NCBI GenBank assembly: GCA_029261435.1
Contig: JAJDBI010000054.1
Coordinates: 1 to 8,369 of the forward strand
Origin: Nitrospinaceae bacterium
GTDB lineage: Bacteria > Nitrospinota > Nitrospinia > Nitrospinales > VA-1
Length of the DNA stretch: 8,369 nucleotides
Direction: 5' to 3'
Position 1 is the stretch's first letter; each line of letters begins with the position of its first letter. The notes under the pieces are model-generated. The model did no database searches and had not been told where the DNA came from. It saw only the letters and a program-made list of their open reading frames with translations. Shown here in pieces: positions 6,168 through 8,369 of this stretch. The position numbers and the translations under genes were made by a program.

Positions 6168-7301
6168 CTATTGCACTTTGCCTCCCTCGCTAGGGGACCG
6201 GGATGCGACAATTTCTAATCCTACAAACTTTATAGACAAATTTTCTCCCGGTAACTGGCTGTACGCATCGGTCTCATCTTCATATTCGTGAAAATCGAAA
6301 TGGGAAACGTCAAAACCGATTTTCCGAACGTCCTGAATCAGAGTTTCGCAAAAGTTGCCTTCTATCTCCACCAGTGTTTCATAATAACCGTGAGTCAGTT
6401 TGTTTCGGTAGCCCAAGTCGTCAGCGCGCTTCAAGATCTGGCATTCCAGATCGGTATCCAGAATCATCAGGAATCCCCCCGGCTCCAATGCTTCTGTTGC
6501 CCAGCGCAAAAACTGCTGGCGCTCTGTCCTTTGCAAGTGATGCAAAAATTTGTTGGCTAATATGCAGCCATAATTCCTGCCGAGCGGACCGTCTGGAAAA
6601 TCAACGTTCAGAACTTCAACATTCTCCTTACCGGAAAGTTTCACAAAGTGGATCAGCCCTTTAATAATAAAGGGCATATTGTCAGCCAGAACCAGATGGG
6701 GAAAGTTTTTTGGCCAGTCATGGATCAGGCGGAACCCGGCAAGCCCAGTCGCCACATCCATCATGGGAGTTTTCAAATTAAGCGGCACAAGTTCCATCGG
6801 ATTATCCCAGGGAAAATTCTCGGTCTCATGTAGATAGAAGCTGTAACTTTCACTGAGCAGGGTGACCCATTCAGGGTCATTATAAAGAATAGGATCGTTT
6901 TTAATCAGACTGACCAGTTCATTGAAAAGGAGGGAAAACTTTTCATCCATTTGATCCAGTGATTGAGACAAGGCCGTACGGTCCTTGCGAAGATTCATGT
7001 GGATATGATCAAAGTTGAGAAATACCGCCGGACGCTCGTGCTGTACATATAATAAATCTGCAATATCAATCAATATTTCAGGATAAACCGTGCGGACAAG
7101 TAAATTAAAAACCTCCTGATGCTCCCGTCCCATCGCGGTGTCGGGGAACCCAATCTTGCCGTTCAACAACTTAAAAACAGTTTTCACCCGTTGAGCCAGT
7201 TCTGGAGACTTGGTATGCTCCAAACCAAGAAACTTTTTCCCAACATCAGTGAGTAGTGAAAGCTGGTCGGTAGACTTTATAAATATTGTAGTCACTTTCA
7301 A
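6168..7301 (-). CDS. Class I SAM-dependent methyltransferase-like protein with extra N-terminal region
   Basis: This is a cytosolic protein of 377 residues. The C-terminal half carries a Rossmann-type methyltransferase fold. Motif I is MDVATGLAGF (181-190), the acidic end of strand 2 is LVLADN (203-208), and the motif II/III region is EVLNVDFPDGPL (229-240). The motif IV-like strand and helix are ILANKFLHHLQRTER (247-261), and EPGGFLMILDTD (273-284) is the post-motif strand. The pattern resembles UbiE/methyltransferase-11/25-type enzymes; the substrate cannot be assigned. The first 170 residues are an additional mostly helical region I do not recognise. The frame opens at TTG 7301 with a weak CGGAAAAA upstream; GTG at 7295 is equally possible, and no ATG fits. 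The membrane-protein gene lies 44 bases upstream on the same strand, so the two may be co-transcribed. The stop lies 2 bases from the ModE-like gene, with no recognisable terminator between. Confidence 0.82.
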   Translation of the reverse strand: MKVTTIFIKSTDQLSLLTDVGKKFLGLEHTKSPELAQRVKTVFKLLNGKIGFPDTAMGREHQEVFNLLVRTVYPEILIDIADLLYVQHERPAVFLNFDHIHMNLRKDRTALSQSLDQMDEKFSLLFNELVSLIKNDPILYNDPEWVTLLSESYSFYLHETENFPWDNPMELVPLNLKTPMMDVATGLAGFRLIHDWPKNFPHLVLADNMPFIIKGLIHFVKLSGKENVEVLNVDFPDGPLGRNYGCILANKFLHHLQRTERQQFLRWATEALEPGGFLMILDTDLECQILKRADDLGYRNKLTHGYYETLVEIEGNFCETLIQDVRKIGFDVSHFDFHEYEDETDAYSQLPGENLSIKFVGLEIVASRSPSEGGKVQ

Positions 7302-7345
7302 ATTTTTCCGGGATGAGTAGAAATGATTTATTTATAGCAGGGATT

Positions 7346-7723
7346 TCAACGCCAATCCCAAGCCGCCCGCCCTAGCAGATAAAAAGTAATCAGAAGACAG
7401 GGGAGAAGGTATGGTACCGCCTGAAAAGTACTCACATCTGTCAAGGAATATGCCGAGTATATGGACCGGGCACCGTAAATAACAGCCAGAGTCTGAGCCA
7501 GCCTTTTCTTTCCCTTCAAGAGATAATAAGTCAACACACCTAAAAGAAGAAGAAAAGCAGCCAGAGAAAGAACCGCAGACAACCCCAGGTTAAAGGGAGG
7601 GATAAAAATCATGGCGATAACAAGATAAGCCAAATTCAAACCCAAAAACCCATAACCGGCCTGTGTGAACTTCCGAGTCCCCAAGTCAAGGGTCTCTGTT
7701 GATTGAGAGTCTTCGTTTTCCAT
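7346..7723 (-). CDS. Small membrane protein, four predicted transmembrane helices
   Basis: I do not recognise a named family. The 125-residue product starts with a polar acidic cytoplasmic-looking tail (MENEDSQSTETLD). It has hydrophobic segments at about 24-42, 47-69, 76-93 (weaker, amphipathic) and 102-120, with a basic KGKKR loop at 70-74, consistent with a cytosolic loop under the positive-inside rule. It ends AAWDWR. The overall shape resembles small DoxX-like or DUF-type four-helix inner-membrane proteins, but no diagnostic motif is seen. The ATG at 7723 has no Shine-Dalgarno sequence; an A-run immediately precedes it. The methyltransferase gene follows after 44 bases on the same strand, and tyrS is divergent upstream. 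Gene reality is supported by the clean hydrophobic pattern; function is unknown. Confidence 0.78.
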   Translation of the reverse strand: MENEDSQSTETLDLGTRKFTQAGYGFLGLNLAYLVIAMIFIPPFNLGLSAVLSLAAFLLLLGVLTYYLLKGKKRLAQTLAVIYGARSIYSAYSLTDVSTFQAVPYLLPCLLITFYLLGRAAWDWR

Positions 7724-7851
7724 TTTTTAATGTAAGATAAACTGGTTTTAACGCAATCTTCCCTGCAGTTGCAGATTCATTTGCGGTATGTTAGCTTCCT
7801 GCTCTTAGTTTAACAATAACTTTTTAGACTGGATTTTCTTCCATAAAAAAT

Positions 7852-8369
7852 ATGATCCCTGTTGACGAACAGCTTAAAACCATCCGCAGAGGCACCTCGG
7901 AGGTTATTGACGAAAAAGACCTGGCCAAGCTGCTGGACACTGGAAAACCCCTTAAGGTGAAAGCCGGGTTTGACCCTACGGCACCCGACCTGCATCTCGG
8001 GCATACAGTCCTTCTGCATAAAATGCGACAGTTTCAGGAACTGGGCCATGAAGTCATTTTCTTGATCGGTGACTTTACTGGAATGATCGGAGACCCTACG
8101 GGTCGCTCCGAAACCCGCAAAAACCTGACGCCTCAGGAAGTTCAAGAAAACGCGAAGACCTATCTCGCACAGGTTTATAAGATACTTGATCCTGAAAAAA
8201 CCACGGTCGCTTATAACAGCGAATGGATGAATAAGTTTACCTCGGTGAACATGATCGAACTGGCAGCGCATTACACCGTTGCCCGAATGCTGGAACGCGA
8301 TGACTTTCAAAAACGTCTCGCCAAGAACCTGCCGGTTTCCATTCACGAGTTGATGTATCCCCTGATCCA
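7852..8369 (+). CDS. tyrS: Tyrosyl-tRNA synthetase, 3'-truncated by window edge
   Basis: This enzyme charges tRNA-Tyr with tyrosine in the cytosol (class I aminoacyl-tRNA synthetase). The visible 172 residues begin MIPVDEQLKTIRRGTSEVI. They contain the substrate-binding segment KAGFDPTAPDLHLGHTV, with HLGH as the class I HIGH signature (residues about 52-55). They continue through FLIGDFTGMIGDPTGRSETR and end in the Rossmann fold at IHELMYPLI. The KMSKS loop, anticodon-binding and S4-like domains are beyond the right edge. The sequence style is of the TyrRS type with DPTAPDLHLGH, seen in many Gram-negative and thermophilic bacteria. ATG at 7852 is the only plausible start, since an in-frame TAG lies at 7825. 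No clear SD precedes it, only an A-rich stretch. No convincing promoter was identified in the 128-base divergent spacer. Confidence 0.96.
   Translation, partial: MIPVDEQLKTIRRGTSEVIDEKDLAKLLDTGKPLKVKAGFDPTAPDLHLGHTVLLHKMRQFQELGHEVIFLIGDFTGMIGDPTGRSETRKNLTPQEVQENAKTYLAQVYKILDPEKTTVAYNSEWMNKFTSVNMIELAAHYTVARMLERDDFQKRLAKNLPVSIHELMYPLI

Noticed and set aside
6288..6664. Plus-strand open frames within the methyltransferase gene
   Set aside because: Two overlapping frames with low-complexity Ser/Pro/Cys/Gln composition opposite a coherent methyltransferase fold.
7810..8346. A 178-residue minus-strand open frame opposite tyrS
   Set aside because: The plus strand here encodes an unmistakable TyrRS; the antisense frame has no recognisable motif and is a shadow.

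Overview
The window reads as an ordinary chromosomal stretch of a Gram-negative-type bacterium with moderate GC. It contains two housekeeping genes cut by the window edges (lepA on the left, tyrS on the right), a single-anchor signal peptidase I, a lipobox lipoprotein and an exported enzyme. The lineage cannot be fixed from sequence alone. The mix (lepA-lepB pair, TyrRS with an HLGH signature, DUF4399 lipoprotein, short ModE-type regulator) would suit a proteobacterium or a deep proteobacteria-like phylum such as Nitrospinota, but that is a low-confidence guess.

Layout. Positions 2-2936 (+) form a tight three-gene cluster: lepA (elongation factor 4, missing its N-terminal P-loop region), lepB (overlapping lepA by 11 bases) and a HAD-superfamily hydrolase (6-base gap). 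It converges with a minus-strand gene of unknown function at 2960-3883. A strong intrinsic terminator (3941-3988, minus strand) separates that gene from an upstream DUF4399 lipoprotein gene (4016-4462, -). An AT-rich 455-base spacer (4463-4917) follows, shared with the divergent plus-strand pair. It holds a good sigma70-type promoter (perfect TATAAT at 4821-4826) and most copies of a locally repeated GAWACGTT motif. The plus-strand pair encodes an exported phosphodiester glycosidase (DUF2233 family) and a stand-alone ModE-type winged-helix regulator. Both appear to start at TTG behind clear ribosome binding sites. The regulator carries a ten-G run in its last codons and ends 2 bases from the convergent methyltransferase gene (6168-7301, -). 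That gene lies downstream of a small four-helix membrane protein gene (7346-7723, -). tyrS starts divergently at 7852 and runs off the right edge.

Functional reading. lepA-lepB couples translation-elongation and protein-export functions, as is common in bacteria. The accessory centre is the glycosidase/ModE-like pair facing the lipoprotein across a spacer with repeated operator-like sites. The membrane protein/methyltransferase pair and the 307-residue protein are the genes with least assignable function. No mobile element, CRISPR array, tRNA or rRNA was seen.
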